NCBI RefSeq assembly: GCF_000143415.4 | Contig: NW_003314420.1 | Coordinates: forward strand, 107,569-171,568 | Direction: 5' to 3' | Origin: Selaginella moellendorffii | Lineage: Eukaryota; Streptophyta; Lycopodiopsida; Selaginellales; Selaginellaceae | Length of the DNA stretch: 64,000 nt | In this document: positions 45,305 to 57,002 of the stretch, piece by piece | Numbering within the stretch: the first letter of the stretch is position 1 | Layout of the letters: the number at the start of each line of letters is the position of its first letter | Program-made: the position numbers and the translations under genes | The notes under the pieces: generated by a model | The model's input: only the letters and a program-made list of their open reading frames with translations | Told to the model about the DNA's origin: nothing | The model's database searches: none

Positions 45305-47907
45305 CCGCGACTAAATTTTTCATTCTACTTTAGTCACTTAACCACACCTCTGACCACTTGGAGGAGTCTCATTCACAACCTCCATAAGTCCAATCCAGGA
45401 CTTGGGACTTGCTAGCCCCGAGAATGGCATCCATGCCACTCAACATTTGCACTTGGTCCAAGTGCTCCACGTGTCCGATCCCGTGACCGACACTCAAAGG
45501 TACCACCGACATAGCAGCCCGTTACGCTAAGGCCATGCCCAATCACCTTTGCCACACTGGTAGTCCAACACCACTTGCATCACCGTCTTGGCTCTCCAAG
45601 ACTAGGGAAACCATCCGTGAGTGGTCATCTCAGATCCACTCCTTAGCATCCCTAGGATGCCCACCGACAAGGGGAATAGCCTTCCCCAATATCCCTCTGT
45701 CAGTCCCCACTAAGTCCCTTTCTGCCCCTGGCCGTGTTTGCCAACACTGACTGCCACTGGACCGAGACCCACAGGCCCGACCACTAAGTCCCACAGTCCT
45801 CTGGGACTTCCTCCCCACACGACTGTGTTCTTGGTCACTACCCCAGAGGACTGCTCCTCTTCCTTTCCACAGTCTGGGCCTTTGGGACAACATTTCGGAA
45901 CACCGTGACCTTACGCGAGCCACCTGGGTACTCTCCCCGCCTTTTGCCTTTAGGTGCTCTAGCCATGGGCTTAGAGCGAGGTTCCGTTGTGCCACGCCTG
46001 GTATCCAAGTAGGTAGTGCCACCCACACTTGGACTGGGAGCATCGGCCAGTCGATCTCCCGGGGGAACTAGAGCTGGCTCTTGAACACTTCACCAAGCTA
46101 CCCCGCTTGTCGGTCCATGTTCACTCTAGTCTTGGACTTCCCAGTGGGCAGCTCATCACCCAACATTGGGTCCGGCCTTCCTGGGCCAAACTGGCCTTTC
46201 CTGGCCAAACTGGCTCCACTGCAGTCCTCCCCCTACTATACTTTTGGAGCTCACCAAACCCCCCAGGGTCTGGGAGACGAACGCTTTGGGCTTTCACCCT
46301 CTCAGGCTCCGGACTCGGACTCAGACTCGGTCTGGGTCTCGGTCCCGGACTCGGTCTCGGTCTCGACCTCGGACTCCATCTCGGACTCCATCTCGGACTC
46401 CATCTCGTTCCTCAAGCACTTCGTTGTCCGAGGTGGACCCGAGTTGGAGTCTGAAGTGGAGTCCGAGATGGACCCGAGATGGACCCGAAATGGAGTCCGA
46501 GATGGAGTCTGAGATGGACCCGAGATGGACCCGAGATGGAGTCCGAGATGGAGTCCGAGATGGAGTCCGAGATGGAGTCCGAGATGGACCCGAAATGGAG
46601 TCCGAGATGAAGTCCGAGATGGACCCGAAATGGAGTCCGAGATGGAGTCCGAGATGGACCCGAGATGGAGTCCGAGATGGAGTCCGAGATGGACCCGAGA
46701 TGGACCCGAGATGGAGTCCGAGATGGAGTCCGAGATGGAGTCCGAGATGGAGTCCGAAGTCGAGACCGAGACCGGGACCGAGACCGAGACCGAGACCGAG
46801 ACCGACACCGAGATCGGGACCGAGACCGAGACCGAGGCCGAGGCCGAGACCGAGCCCGAGCCCAAGTCCGAATCCGAATCCGAATCCGAGTCCGAGTCCG
46901 AGTCCGAGTCCGGAGCCTGAGAGGGTGAAAGCCCAAAGCGTTCGTCTCCCAGACCCTGGGGGGTTTGGTGAGCTCCAAAAGTATAGTAGGGGGAGGACTG
47001 CAGTGGAGCCAGTTTGGCCAGGAAAGGCCAGTTTGGCCCAGGAAGGCCAGACCCAGTGTTGGGTGATGAACTGACCACTGGGAAGTCCAAGACTAGAGTG
47101 AATACGGACCGACAAGCGGGGTAGCTTGGTGAAGTGTTCAAGAGCCGGCTCTAGTTTCCCTGGGAGATCGACTGGCCGATGCTCCCAGTCCAAGTGTGGG
47201 TGGCACTACCTACTTGGATACCAGGCGTGGCTCAACGGAACCTTGCTCTAAGCCCATGGCTGGAGCACCTAAAGGCGAAAGGTGGGGAGAGTACCCAGGT
47301 GGCTCGCGTAAGGCCACGGTGTTCCGAAATGTTGTCCCAAAGGCCCAAACTGTGGAAAGGAAGAGGAGCAGTCCTCTGGGGTAGTGACCAAGGACACAGT
47401 CGTGTGGGGAGGAAGTCCCAGAGGACCATGGGACTTAGTGGTCGGGCCTGTTGGCCTCGACCCAGTGGCAGTGTTAGCAAACACGGCCAGGGGCAGGAAG
47501 GGACTTGGCAGGAACTGACAAAGGGACTTTGGGGAAGGCGATTCCCCACGTCTGTGGGCATCCTAAGGATGCTAAGGTGTGGATCTAAGATGACCACTCG
47601 TGGACAGATGGCCAAGTCTTGGAGAGACGGGATGGTGATACAAGTGGTATTAGACCACTAGTGCAGCAAAGGTGAATGGGCATGGCCTTAGCGTAACGGG
47701 CCGAGACGTCAGTGGAACCTTTGGGTGTCGGTCTTGGGACCGGACATGTGGAGCACTTGGACCAAGTGCAAGTGTTGAGTGGCATCTTGGGGCTAGCAAG
47801 TCCCAAGTCCTAAATTGGACTGATGGAGGTTGTGAATGAGACTCCTCGAAGTGGTCGGAGGTGTGGTTAAGTGACTAAAGTAGAATGGAAAAATTAGTCG
47901 CTTACAA
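45305..47907. repeat. Large LTR-C inverted repeat, arms about 1 kb
   Basis: 45305-46310 is the reverse complement of about 46905-47907, from GACTAAATTTTTC/AAAAATTAGTC at the outer ends to the GGGTGAAAGCCCAAAG core beside the array. The arms differ at scattered positions. The array in the middle also switches orientation near 46410-46440. The result is a ~2.6-kb palindrome-like structure made of two LTRs tail to tail. Confidence 0.85.
46310..46920. repeat. Hexamer array of LTR-C, about 610 bp
   Basis: Higher-order array built from GAGTCC-GAGATG and GACCC-GAGATG type units (period 6, with 12- to 18-bp higher-order units), ending in GAGTCC and GAGACC runs. Because the period is a multiple of three and stop-free, several frames stay open: ORFs of about 130-300 codons of Ser-Asp, Arg-Pro or Glu-Ser repeats. 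I take these as artefacts of the repeat. Confidence 0.9.
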
Positions 47908-49216
47908 CTTGGTATCGGAGCTGTTCCTTAGTCTGACTTTTATTGGTGCTCAAGTATATCACCACTAGCGTTGGCATCGGAAGGTCTGAGGAGTGGGCCT
48001 ATCCTTGAGGAGTAGCAAGTCGGGAAGACATGGCTCTCCATTACTGTTCATGTGTGAACTTGTAGACGAGGTGGTGGATAGAAAAGGGCCAATAATGGAA
48101 CGACTTTGGGATCTTGGGAATAGTGCAAGGTTTTCCTCATTGAGTTGAGGATGTGATCCAGATGAGCATTTGTCTCAGCAAATTGGCTAAGGTTGTTGTG
48201 GTAAACAACTAAAGTTGGGATCACGGGAAAGATAGAGACTCCAAAACAATAAAGGAGTCACAAGATTATCCTCATATAGTTGAAGTTGGTGCTCATGAAT
48301 GTGAGACCAAAGGTAATGACCGTGGAAGGTCAAATACGGAAGAGGACTCAAGTCCTTGAAATGGTAGCCGGGGTTACCTTTAATAAATGCTGGAACAACC
48401 CAAGGAGTTGGGGGGTGTACTTAGAGATGAGTGGTATTCTCATCACATGGACAAGTAGTCCTAAGGGGCAAAAGTTGCCCCCAGAGAACAAAATCAAGTG
48501 TCGGAGTAACACTTGTGAAAATAGTCCTTTTGAGTAGGACAGGAATGCAAGAAGTGTATTCCAGTGAGCTAGTGCCTCACAAGTAGGACCTTACGGGTCT
48601 ATGGATTAACCAAGTCCAAAACTGCTGGATGACTCAAGTAGAGTCAAGGGATGGTCCTAAAAGGACTGATAGAAGCATTTGGACTGAGGTGTGTTGTACC
48701 CCACAAAGGATGGGGGGGGATCATAGGATCCAAGGATGAGAACAGAGGGTATCTCATCGATGGCAAAATGTGCCATGCAAAAATTATGGAAAAGGTGTTC
48801 CCAGAAGAAAACAACTTTGACATAAAGTTGTGTGTGACCTCTATGGTGCAGTGCTAACGGATGGTTGGCATGAGAAAGAGCGGTGTTGGTCTTGGCAAAG
48901 ACTTAGACACGAAAGGGAAATGTCATAGAGGTAGGCTCGTGGAGCCGATGGTGTGGAGACACCAAATGTGCCAAGGTGTGATACCTTGAGGCTATGTTGA
49001 TGGGTTCATGAGAACCCCTTGCCAAAGGAATCCCAATGGAAATGGGAATGGCATAGCCTAAGTTGCAGAGTATGCAGTTGGAGTGTGGTGACCCAGATAA
49101 TGATGGAGGTGTGAAAGCACCAAGCAATGAGTTGTAGGACTTGACAACTATGAGGCAACTAAGCAAGAGGTGCAAAATAACTGGTTGAACGGGTAGAAGG
49201 TAGCTACCCAAGACTA
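47908..49216 (+). other. LTR-C internal region, non-coding
   Basis: Starts with the tRNA-Met-type primer site after the LTR end. About 1.3 kb with only small ORFs (largest about 100 codons) and none of the gag, protease, RT or integrase motifs. It matches no other part of this window clearly. Confidence 0.6.
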
Positions 49217-50486
49217 CTAAGTCCCACAGTCCTCTGGGACTTCCTCACCACACGACTGTGTCCTTGGTCACTACCCCAGAGGCCTGCTCCTCTTCCTTTC
49301 CACAGTCTGGGCCTTTGGGACAACATTTCGGAACACCGTGGCCTTACACGAGCCACCTGGGTACTCTCCTCGCCTTCTGCCCTTGGGTGCTCTAGCCATG
49401 GGCTTAGAGCGGGTTCCGTTGAGCCACACCAGGTATCCAAGTAGGTAGTGCCACCCACACTTGGATTGGGAGCATCGGCTAGTCGATCTCCCGGGGGAAC
49501 TAGAGCCGGCTCTTGAACACTTCACCAAGCTACCCCACTTGTCAGTCCGTGTTCACTCTAGTCTTGGACTTCCCAGTGGGCAGCTCATCACCCAACACTG
49601 GGTCCGGCCTTCCTGGGCCAAACTGGCCTTTCTTGGCCAAACTGGCTCCACTGCAGTCCTCCCCCTACTATACTTTTGGAGCTCACCAAACCCCCCAGGG
49701 TCTGGGAGACGAACGCTTTGGGCTTTCACCCTCTCGGACTCGAACTCGGACTCGGACTTGGACTCGGACTCGGACTCGGACTCGGACTCGGACTCGGACT
49801 CGGCCTCGGCCTCGGCCTCGGTCTCGTTCTCAGTCCCGATCTCGGTCTCGGTCTCGGTCTCGGTCTCGACTTCGGACTCCATCTCGGACTCCATCTCGGA
49901 CTCCATCTCAGACTCCATCTCGGGTCCATCTCGGACTCCATCTCGGGTCCATCTCGGACTCCATTTCGGGTCCATCTCGGAGTCCATCTCGGGTCCATCT
50001 CGGACTCCATTTTGGGTCCATCTCGGGTCCACCTCGGACTCCATCTCGGACTCCATTTCAGGTCCATCTCGGGTCCACCTCGGACTCCATCTCGGGTCCA
50101 TCTCGGACTCCACTTCGGACTCCAACTCGGGTCCATCTCGGACTCCACTTCGGACTCCAACTCGGGTCCATCTCGGACTCCACTTCGGACTCCAACTCGA
50201 GTCCATCTCAGACTCCACTTCGGACTCTAACTCGAGTCCATCTCAGACACTTCCACGTGTCATGTGTTGGTCCTTTTGGGTCCCTTTTTGGAGCCTCGCT
50301 TTTTGCTCGCTCCGTGCTCGTTCCTTGAGCACTTCTTTTGGGAGTTCCACTCCCACTCTTGACTTTTCAAGTCGGAGCTTTTGGTCGAAACGTGTTACGC
50401 TCGTTTGGCTCTCGCTTCAGCCACTACCACGTGGCACCCTTTCCGGCTCCACTTTGGGGCCTAGGGATTTTGTGTCTCACAACTCC
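49217..50486 (-). repeat. Inverted LTR-C copy with its own hexamer array
   Basis: In minus orientation the LTR starts TGTGAGACACAAAATCCC at 50486, runs through TGACACGTGG words, a hexamer array at 49735-50245, the core GGGTGAAAGCCCAAAG at about 49716-49731, and stops near 49217 in the GTGGGACTTAGT word. The array gives long open frames in both strands (up to 373 codons), judged non-coding. Confidence 0.8.
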
Positions 50487-52065
50487 ACCACCCATGGACG
50501 AAGTTCGATGTCCTCATCGAACGGTAAACCCTTTCATAAAGTAACACCCACACGTGTTACCATTTCCATCCTTGGCACCTAGCCAATCTTTGTCTATGGT
50601 TTGACACCAAAGGCTCACCATGCCTTGTCCATCCTTTAAGGAGCGTAGTCTCTCCAACTTAGAGACTAATTGGACCACATGTAATGGTTCTCTCCTTTTA
50701 TTGGTTTAGTTCTCGTTAAACCTCTTAGAGACCCTTCTCTAAGTCAATCCCACTACTCCTTCTCGAGTAGTCTCAATTTCCATCGATATAACCTTTGCAC
50801 TTTGGAACTTTGAATTTTGACTTCTTGGAGTCAATTTCCTAGGTGTCTCCAACACCTTGCCTTGCACCTTTTGTGCAACTCCACTTCCCATCCTAGGAAG
50901 TTCTCTACTCGAGGGCACCATCATCCTCTCTTTTATTTCGTGCCAAAGTTCCAGTTATCATACTTTGTGCTAGGGCTGTTCATGGCCCTATCATTTGGCT
51001 ACCTTACCGCTCCCTCCCTTAGAGCTTCCACTTTCGCCAAATCAGAGCATTTTGGAATCCCTCCTTGGAAACACACTTCCTTTCCCACAACTTGTTAGCG
51101 TCCAACACATTAGTGTTCCTCGCCTAACTTTGTCACTTGGATTCCTTCCAAGGGATTCCACGGCCCTATCTTGGCCACTCATCTTTTGCTCCTATCCGTT
51201 GATTGTTGCACCAAGCAACATCAAATCTCTACCTCCCTCCTTGAGGTATTGTTTCGGTTCCATAGCAAAGACTCTTCTTTGCCAAGTCCGGAGGATGTTC
51301 ACCCCTAGTACGTCTCTTTAGCATCTTCTGCTATGGGCTCTATCCACGGCCCAACTTCGTGACCCTCCCATGGGTCTTTTATAGAGACTACTTTCCTCGA
51401 ACTCACTATGCCATCACACGGACATAGTTTATTTCCCTTAGGTGCTCTTCCCACTTGGTTATCACGACCAAGCCACACCACCTTAAACAGTTCAATTTCA
51501 ACATTTTGAACCAGGAACTTCATTCCTTAGCCAACCAAGGACCTTGTCCTTATCTGGCCATAAGATCATCTAGTGATCTCACCTTGGCACCTTAACAGAG
51601 TTGCCAAAAGGTACTTGGTTTTCTAGACCTCCAAGTTGTTGACTATAACCCCGAGGGCATCCCCCACACTTGGCAGTGCACCCAAGCTAGCCCTTACGGC
51701 CAAGGGTTCATAGCAACTGAGATTAGGTGTCCCCATCTCACTCACCACGATCTTGGTGCCACTTGCACCAAAGTGTTCAAGTTAGATATGCTGAGCTTTC
51801 ACACTAAGCAATCTAACCGTGCATCACGACTCTGAGGCATCCCTCGCTTGGCGGTGTGCCCAAACCAGTCTCCCCACTGAGAGTCCATGACCACCGAAAT
51901 ATGAGTGTCCTCATATTCCAAACCATCACCATGCCCTAGTGATTTGGGACTCGAACCCAAGCACTAGAGGGTCGGGACTCGAACCCAACCTCCGTATATG
52001 CATCTACGGACGGCATCACACAAGATGCCTGGCGTGACTCCCCACGCCGGTGCACCAACTTATTT
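50487..52065 (-). other. Inverted 3' internal region of LTR-C
   Basis: Minus-oriented sequence leading into the LTR at 50486. 50487-50735 is the reverse complement of 45006-45304. 51600-52030 resembles 59040-59270 (GGGACTCGAACCCAACCTCC twice, and CCCCACTTAGCGGTGTGCC-like words), a module shared with Gyp-B. No coding domain. Confidence 0.6.
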
Positions 52066-52785
52066 TTAAAGCGCACTACCTACTTGGATACCAGGCGTGG
52101 CTCAACGGAACCTCGCTCTAAGCCCATGGCTAGAGCACCTAAAGGCGAAAGGCGGGGAGAGTACCCAGGTGGCTCGCGTAAGGCCACGGTGTTCCGAAAT
52201 GTTGTCCCAAAGGCCTAGACTGTGGAAAGGAAGAGGAGCAGTCCTTTGGAGTAGTGACCAAGGACACAGTCGTGTGGGGAGGAAGTCCCAGAGGACCGTG
52301 GGACTTAGTGGTCGGGCCTGTTGGCCTCGATCCAGTGGCAGTGTTAGCAAACACGGCCAGGGGTAGGAAGGGACTTGGTAGGAACTGACAAAGGGACTTT
52401 GGGGAAGGCGATTCCCCACGTCTGTGGGCATCCTAAGGATGCTAAGGTGTGGATCTAGGATGACCACTCGTGGACAGATGGCCAAGTCTTGGAGAGACGG
52501 GATGGTGATGCAAGTGGTATTGGACCACTAGTGCAGCAAAGGTGAATGGGCATGGCCTTAGCGTAACGGGCCGAGACGTCAGTGGAACCTTTGGGTGTCG
52601 GTCTTGGGACCGGACACGTGGAGCACTTGGACCAGGTGCAAGTGTTGAGTGGCATGGATGCCATTCTTGGGGCTAGCAAGTCCCAAGTCCTAAATTGGAC
52701 TGATGGAGGTTGTGAATGAGACTCCTCCAAGTGGTCGGAGGTGTGGTTAAGTGACTAAAGTAGAATGGAAAAATTAGTCGCTTAC
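52066..52785 (+). repeat. LTR-C partial LTR, right end of element
   Basis: Nearly identical to 47205-47907 (ACTACCTACTTGGATACCAGG through GTCGCTTACA), lacking the array and core. It abuts the resumed Gyp-B chromodomain at 52786. The high identity to 47205-47907 suggests a recent origin. Confidence 0.82.
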
Positions 52786-53100
52786 ACTGCTTCGCAAGGA
52801 CCAAGTGAGACCTTTACCTGAGGTTATCCAAGGGGAAGAGGAATACGAAGTCAAGGCCATCCTCAATGCGCACAAGAGCAAGCGACAAGGACACAAGGTG
52901 AGAGAATTCCATGTGAAATAGAAAGGATTTCCACACTACGAAGCAACATGGGAACCGAAGGAGAACCTAGCGAACGCGCGAGATTTAGTGGAAGAATTTC
53001 TGCAAGGCAAAACTCTATGTATTTATGCAAAGTTCAATTAAAAATATCAATTTGTGAAATTGAGCAATGGCATATGTTGGGACCCTATCGCGAATGTGAC
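52786..53100 (+). pseudogene. Gyp-B chromodomain end, separated by LTR-C
   Basis: Continuation of the plus-strand Gyp-B pol: DQVRPLPEVIQGEEEYEVKA then FHVK-stop-KGFPHYEATWEP (Trp codon TGG changed to TAG at 52919) and LVEEFLQGK. Homologous to 9312-9600. Followed by the element's 3' untranslated part. Confidence 0.85.
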
Positions 53101-53631
53101 TTCGGGTATCAAAAGTTACCTGTCGGCCAGTCCTTACGGACACTCTTACCTTACTGCCACGATGGCAGAAGGTCAGTATTGCTGGACCCTTTATCAGTCC
53201 CTCTTGTGTTAGTGGAGTTAACTGGGCATTTCGAGTGTACTTAGACCGGACGAGCATAAGGACGGAATTCCTACGTGTTATTAGCTAAGCATACTTAGCC
53301 CGGTAAGGAGTTCTCGTCTCGTTTTGTCTTGCACTTGCTAGTGACAAGAACCCTCGCGTATTGAGATTAGTCCCTAAATATCGCTACATGATAGCTTACC
53401 ATATCTACCAAACACCCTCGCTATCATGCCCTTTGTGTTAGTCTCATTTCGGTCCCAAATGCTATGTATGGAAAGTGTCCAGATTTGCTCCTTTGGCATA
53501 TCTACAGAATGTAGAGATCGGTCTGAACACAATGGTGTTCGTCCCATGTCCAAATTCACAATCTAGGGACATTCCATATTTAGTAAATTTCGAGCTTTTC
53601 CCAGAGACTAACTCCTGATACTAAGGGAAGC
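53101..53631. other. Unclassified sequence after Gyp-B
   Basis: Differs from the 3' region of the minus-strand Gyp-B copy. No domain found. Possibly part of another LTR. Confidence 0.4.
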
Positions 53632-54246
53632 TTGGGGTGAAAGCCCAAAGCATGTGTTCCTCAAGGGGGGGGGGGGGGGGGGGGGGGGGCTATAGGGGGT
53701 TCCAAATGTATAGTAGGGATAGTGCGTAGGTCGGGCATGGCCAACCAACCTGAGGCATAGTCTAGCTCCCGCTTGGGTGCCTGTCCTTGTTCTGTGTCCG
53801 GCTTGGGTCTAAGCCCAAGTTCCATTCCATGCTAGCTGGTGGAGTACCCATACTCTCACGTTAGGCCACCGGTATGCCGAAATAGCACTGGACTCCGTTT
53901 GGCTCTGTTTTGCGTGCTGGTCCTGGCATTGGGATGCTGGTTGCTCCAGGACTGTTCCAAGTCGCTCCGGGCTCCTGTCCCTTTGCTCCTTGGGCTATAT
54001 GCTCGGGAGTTGCTCCGTGGTCCGGTTCCATCACTCCTTAGCGTCACGCTTGGGAGTTTGGCACCGTTCCTTCGTTCAGTGGCCCAAGGCCCTGAACCTT
54101 GGGTTCCTATGGCCACATGGCATGGACACATGGCATGTGACACATGGCATCTATCACATGGCACAAAGAGGGTTTAGGTTCCGCTTCGTGGTGTTATCCT
54201 ATGGTAAATCACTATAGGATAAAGGGTCAAAACCACGTGCGCTACA
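53632..54246 (+). repeat. LTR-B core fragment joined to LTR-D LTR end
   Basis: 53635-53725 has the conserved core GGGTGAAAGCCCAAAG, a G-run of about 23 (53667-53689) and TATAGTAGGG. Then comes the LTR-D LTR end, which finishes CACGTGCGCTACA at 54246. A direct primer-site word TTTGGTATCAGAGGG follows. Confidence 0.65.
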
Positions 54247-55690
54247 TTTGGTATCAGAGGGTGAGTCTCAGCGAGTACTATTCAATGAGATTGGGCAACT
54301 AGTCTCGTTGCATACGCAAAGATGAAAACGATGATCCGAGTGGGTACACGTTTTGGTGCAAAGACTTCGCATTGGTTCCTTGGGTATGGATATTGTTACC
54401 TTATTGTACCTTATGATGAGAGCTTGCGCTTGGGCTCATAGGATGGATTTGAGTTGTTCCGGTAGCACGAGTTTAAGCTTGAGCTCGTGAGTGAGGCACA
54501 TTAGCAACTCGAGGTTACACTTTGAGTTGGCAGGATTAATGTTAGCCTATCGGTGGTTCCATGAGTTGTTCCATGTACCATGGGTGCAAATAAACTTTCC
54601 CTGGGTTTGTTATGAGTGGCAAATAGGCTGGTCCGTAGCTGTTTAGCACGGCACTAGTGGATCCTTCCTAGGCATGATTATAAGTGGAACAATTAAGACT
54701 ATAGGGATTAGTCTATTGGTTCAAGTAGTCATGGCCGTGCTTTCTCATAAACTTTTCTTTGATTGAACTGAAAGCAGTGCGAAAGCAAGCTTGAGGTTTG
54801 GTCAAAAGATGAGACCGAAAAGAGAGTCATCGGGGACGAAGGATCAAATACGTAAATCATTTTCTCTTCTTGGAGAGATGATCTGCAACGAGGTGTTAAC
54901 TCATTACTTGTGTTCACATCATGCAATCAAGAGTCCCTATCTTGATGCATGTTGGAGATGGTGGTCTTACAATGGTGAGTTGTGGGATGGATAGCGCTGA
55001 AGCGCTAAACCATTTTGTCTAAACTTGCTATTGGAAGACTTGGGTTGCAATGCTCAATTCTTTTTCGAGGAACCTTGCTATTGCTCCTTGAGTAGCTTGG
55101 TGTTGGATTAGTTTTGAGTTTGGTCAGAAAAAGAGTGGCATGAGCTTATCTGTGTTGTGAACAAAAGTTAGTGATGTTGGGTGTTGTAAATCTCTATCGG
55201 TGGAGTGTGGCATTTATGTTGCATTTTGTCAAATCGAGTTGACACTTGATATTCACATAAACCTTTAAAGTAATGACATGGGCATTGCTCATAGTATTGC
55301 TTGATTGACGATCAAGTCATTGTGATTTATATCATATTATCCATATGATAATGAGCAATGTGTTTACGAAGTTGCTTGGGTAAATGTTGATCAACCCCAA
55401 AGTGGTTGATGGAGAAGCTAGTCTACTTGCACGAAGTAGCATTGTAGTAGCTTTGACTGGATTCTCAATGGTGGTCCATTATGCTAAGCTTAAGTTGGTA
55501 CCTTGCTTACTTGAGTTTGCCCATCAGGTATTGGAAAAGGGTTATAGCATTCACTTGCTATGACTTGTCGGTTGATCCATTAGCACTTGGAGTAGATTGT
55601 TGGATGGAGAAGATGTGTAGTTGGGGCATTGACATCACTAACACTTGTGTTAGTAGAAGTGGCATAGTTACTTCGAGTGATGAGGAATTT
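54247..55690 (+). mobile_element. LTR-D internal region, non-coding
   Basis: Starts with TTTGGTATCAGAGG, the closest match in the window to the plant initiator-Met primer site. About 1.4 kb without retroviral motifs. The first 550 bp are homologous, inverted, to 28500-29817. A non-autonomous LTR family. Confidence 0.65.
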
Positions 55691-55696
55691 TCCTTG

Positions 55697-55827
55697 GACC
55701 TTGATTTTTCATGTTCAGTTTCGAACTTGATCTTAGACTCGGTCTCATCCAATGAACTCTTTATCATTTCAGTTGCACTTTCAGGGATCCTTTAGCCTAC
55801 AACATCTCAGGGAGTTGGTTCCTTACA
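55697..55827 (-). repeat. Gyp-B LTR head, minus orientation
   Basis: Reads GATGAACTCTTT...GGGATCCTTTAGCCT to GGTTCCTTACA at 55827, with the last few hexamer units. Truncated on the left by LTR-D sequence. Confidence 0.75.
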
Positions 55828-56287
55828 TTACCTAGCCACTGCACCATTAATCGGGCTTGCTAGACTATGTGTGAACTCCTCTTAAATTTCCCTTTACCAT
55901 ATGTTCCTCTTAGTTTAGCTCCTTTTTTGAATGTGGACCTTGACCCCGTTGGTGTTCCCTTTTCATAGGTTATTATTAAAATGCACCTTTATAGCTGTAT
56001 ATAATGCTTTCTTATAGTTGGTTAAGTTTTACTGCATCACCTTGCCTTGAGCCGAGGTTTGTAAGCCTGATATAAAGGCATGGAATGCATCCATGTCACC
56101 CATATCCGTGACAAGGATCCTTTTGGCCATAAACCCATTCATATACTCTTGAATGTTTTCTATCTACTTTAGCCTACTCAGCTCATCCTTTAGGTGCAGA
56201 GTAGCATTTGGAGGAACATAAAATGCATAAATCCTCACCTTCATCACTTCTCAAGTGGCCATCAGTCCTTTGTTGGCCTTTATTATT
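55828..56287 (-). pseudogene. Gyp-B gag fragment, minus strand
   Basis: Matches 13130-13530 (GTGCACCTTTATAGC, TTCATATACTCTTGAATG words), i.e. Gag core coding read on the minus strand, with deletions and stops. It ends where a plus-strand LTR begins at 56288. Confidence 0.75.
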
Positions 56288-57002
56288 TGTAAGGAACCAA
56301 CTCCCCAAGGTGTTGTAGGCTAAAGGATCCCCGAAAGCATAACCAAAATGATAAAGAGTTCATTGGATGGGACCAAGTATGAGATTGAGTCCAAGACTGA
56401 CTCTGAGACTGAGTTTGAGATAGAGTCCGGGATTGAGTCTGAGGTTGACTCTGAGACCGAGTGCGAGACCGAGTTTGAGACCGAGTTCGAGACAGAGTCC
56501 GAGATTTGAGATCGAATTTGAGACCGAGTTTGACGTCGAGTCTGAGGTCAAGTCCAAGATCGGGTCCGAGGTTGAGTCCGAGATCAAGTCCGAGGTTGAG
56601 TCCAAGGTCAGGTCTGAGATCGAGTCCGAGACTAAGTCCTAGTACTAATACAGATCGAGGGGTGAAAGCCTAAAACATGTTTCTCCCAGGGGGAGAGGGG
56701 GTGTAGGGGGTTCCAAAAGTATAGTAGGGATAGTGAGGTCTAAGAACTAATCTTGAAGGAACTCTCTAGTGGTGCTTCCAAACTGACTTGAGGTTGAGAC
56801 TGGGGCTAAAGGGCCTTAGGTGGGAGTGAGCATGGACTTGGGTGGTGCTGGAGGGGCCACCCCAGGAAGTGCTCAAGAGCAACTCCCACTCCCGGAAGGG
56901 AAACCGACAACGGTGCTCCCAGCTCATGTGGAGTGGTGCCCCACTTGAGTACCATGTGGCTCATTGGTCCTCCCCTTCCCTAGGGGGACCTTCCCTTGGG
57001 CT
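56288..57002 (+). repeat. Gyp-B LTR, plus orientation, truncated
   Basis: TGTAAGGAACC head at 56288, hexamer array 56380-56640, core GGGTGAAAGCC, short G-run, TATAGTAGGG, then cut near 57000 in the CCTTCCC word. Gag sequence follows directly, so LTR end, primer site and gag start were deleted. Confidence 0.78.

Larger units (their letters stand above)
45006..52785 (+). mobile_element. LTR-C: rearranged non-coding LTR element nested in Gyp-B
   Basis: Inserted in the Gyp-B integrase C-terminus; about 22 bp of target sequence are missing and no target duplication is seen. Modules: plus-oriented 3' internal piece 45006-45304; inverted LTR 45305-46310; hexamer array 46310-46920; plus LTR to 47907 ending GTCGCTTACA; primer site ACTTGGTATCGGAGC at 47908; internal region 47923-49216 with no retroviral domain; inverted LTR 49217-50486; inverted internal region 50487-52065; plus LTR part 52066-52785. 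With no gag or pol it would be a LARD-like non-autonomous family. Confidence 0.7.

Noticed and set aside
46310-46920. CRISPR-like or centromeric satellite array
   Set aside because: Units are 6 bp without unique spacers, and the array is embedded in an LTR in each copy. Context is eukaryotic.
46166-47193. Long ORFs on both strands (up to about 300 codons) of Ser-Asp, Arg-Pro, Glu-Ser type
   Set aside because: They come from a hexamer DNA array with no stop words, are open in several frames at once and lack any domain. Similar ORFs appear in the 49461-50582 array.
53839-54177. 112-codon ORF in the LTR-D LTR
   Set aside because: GC-rich LTR sequence with open frames in both strands and no domain.
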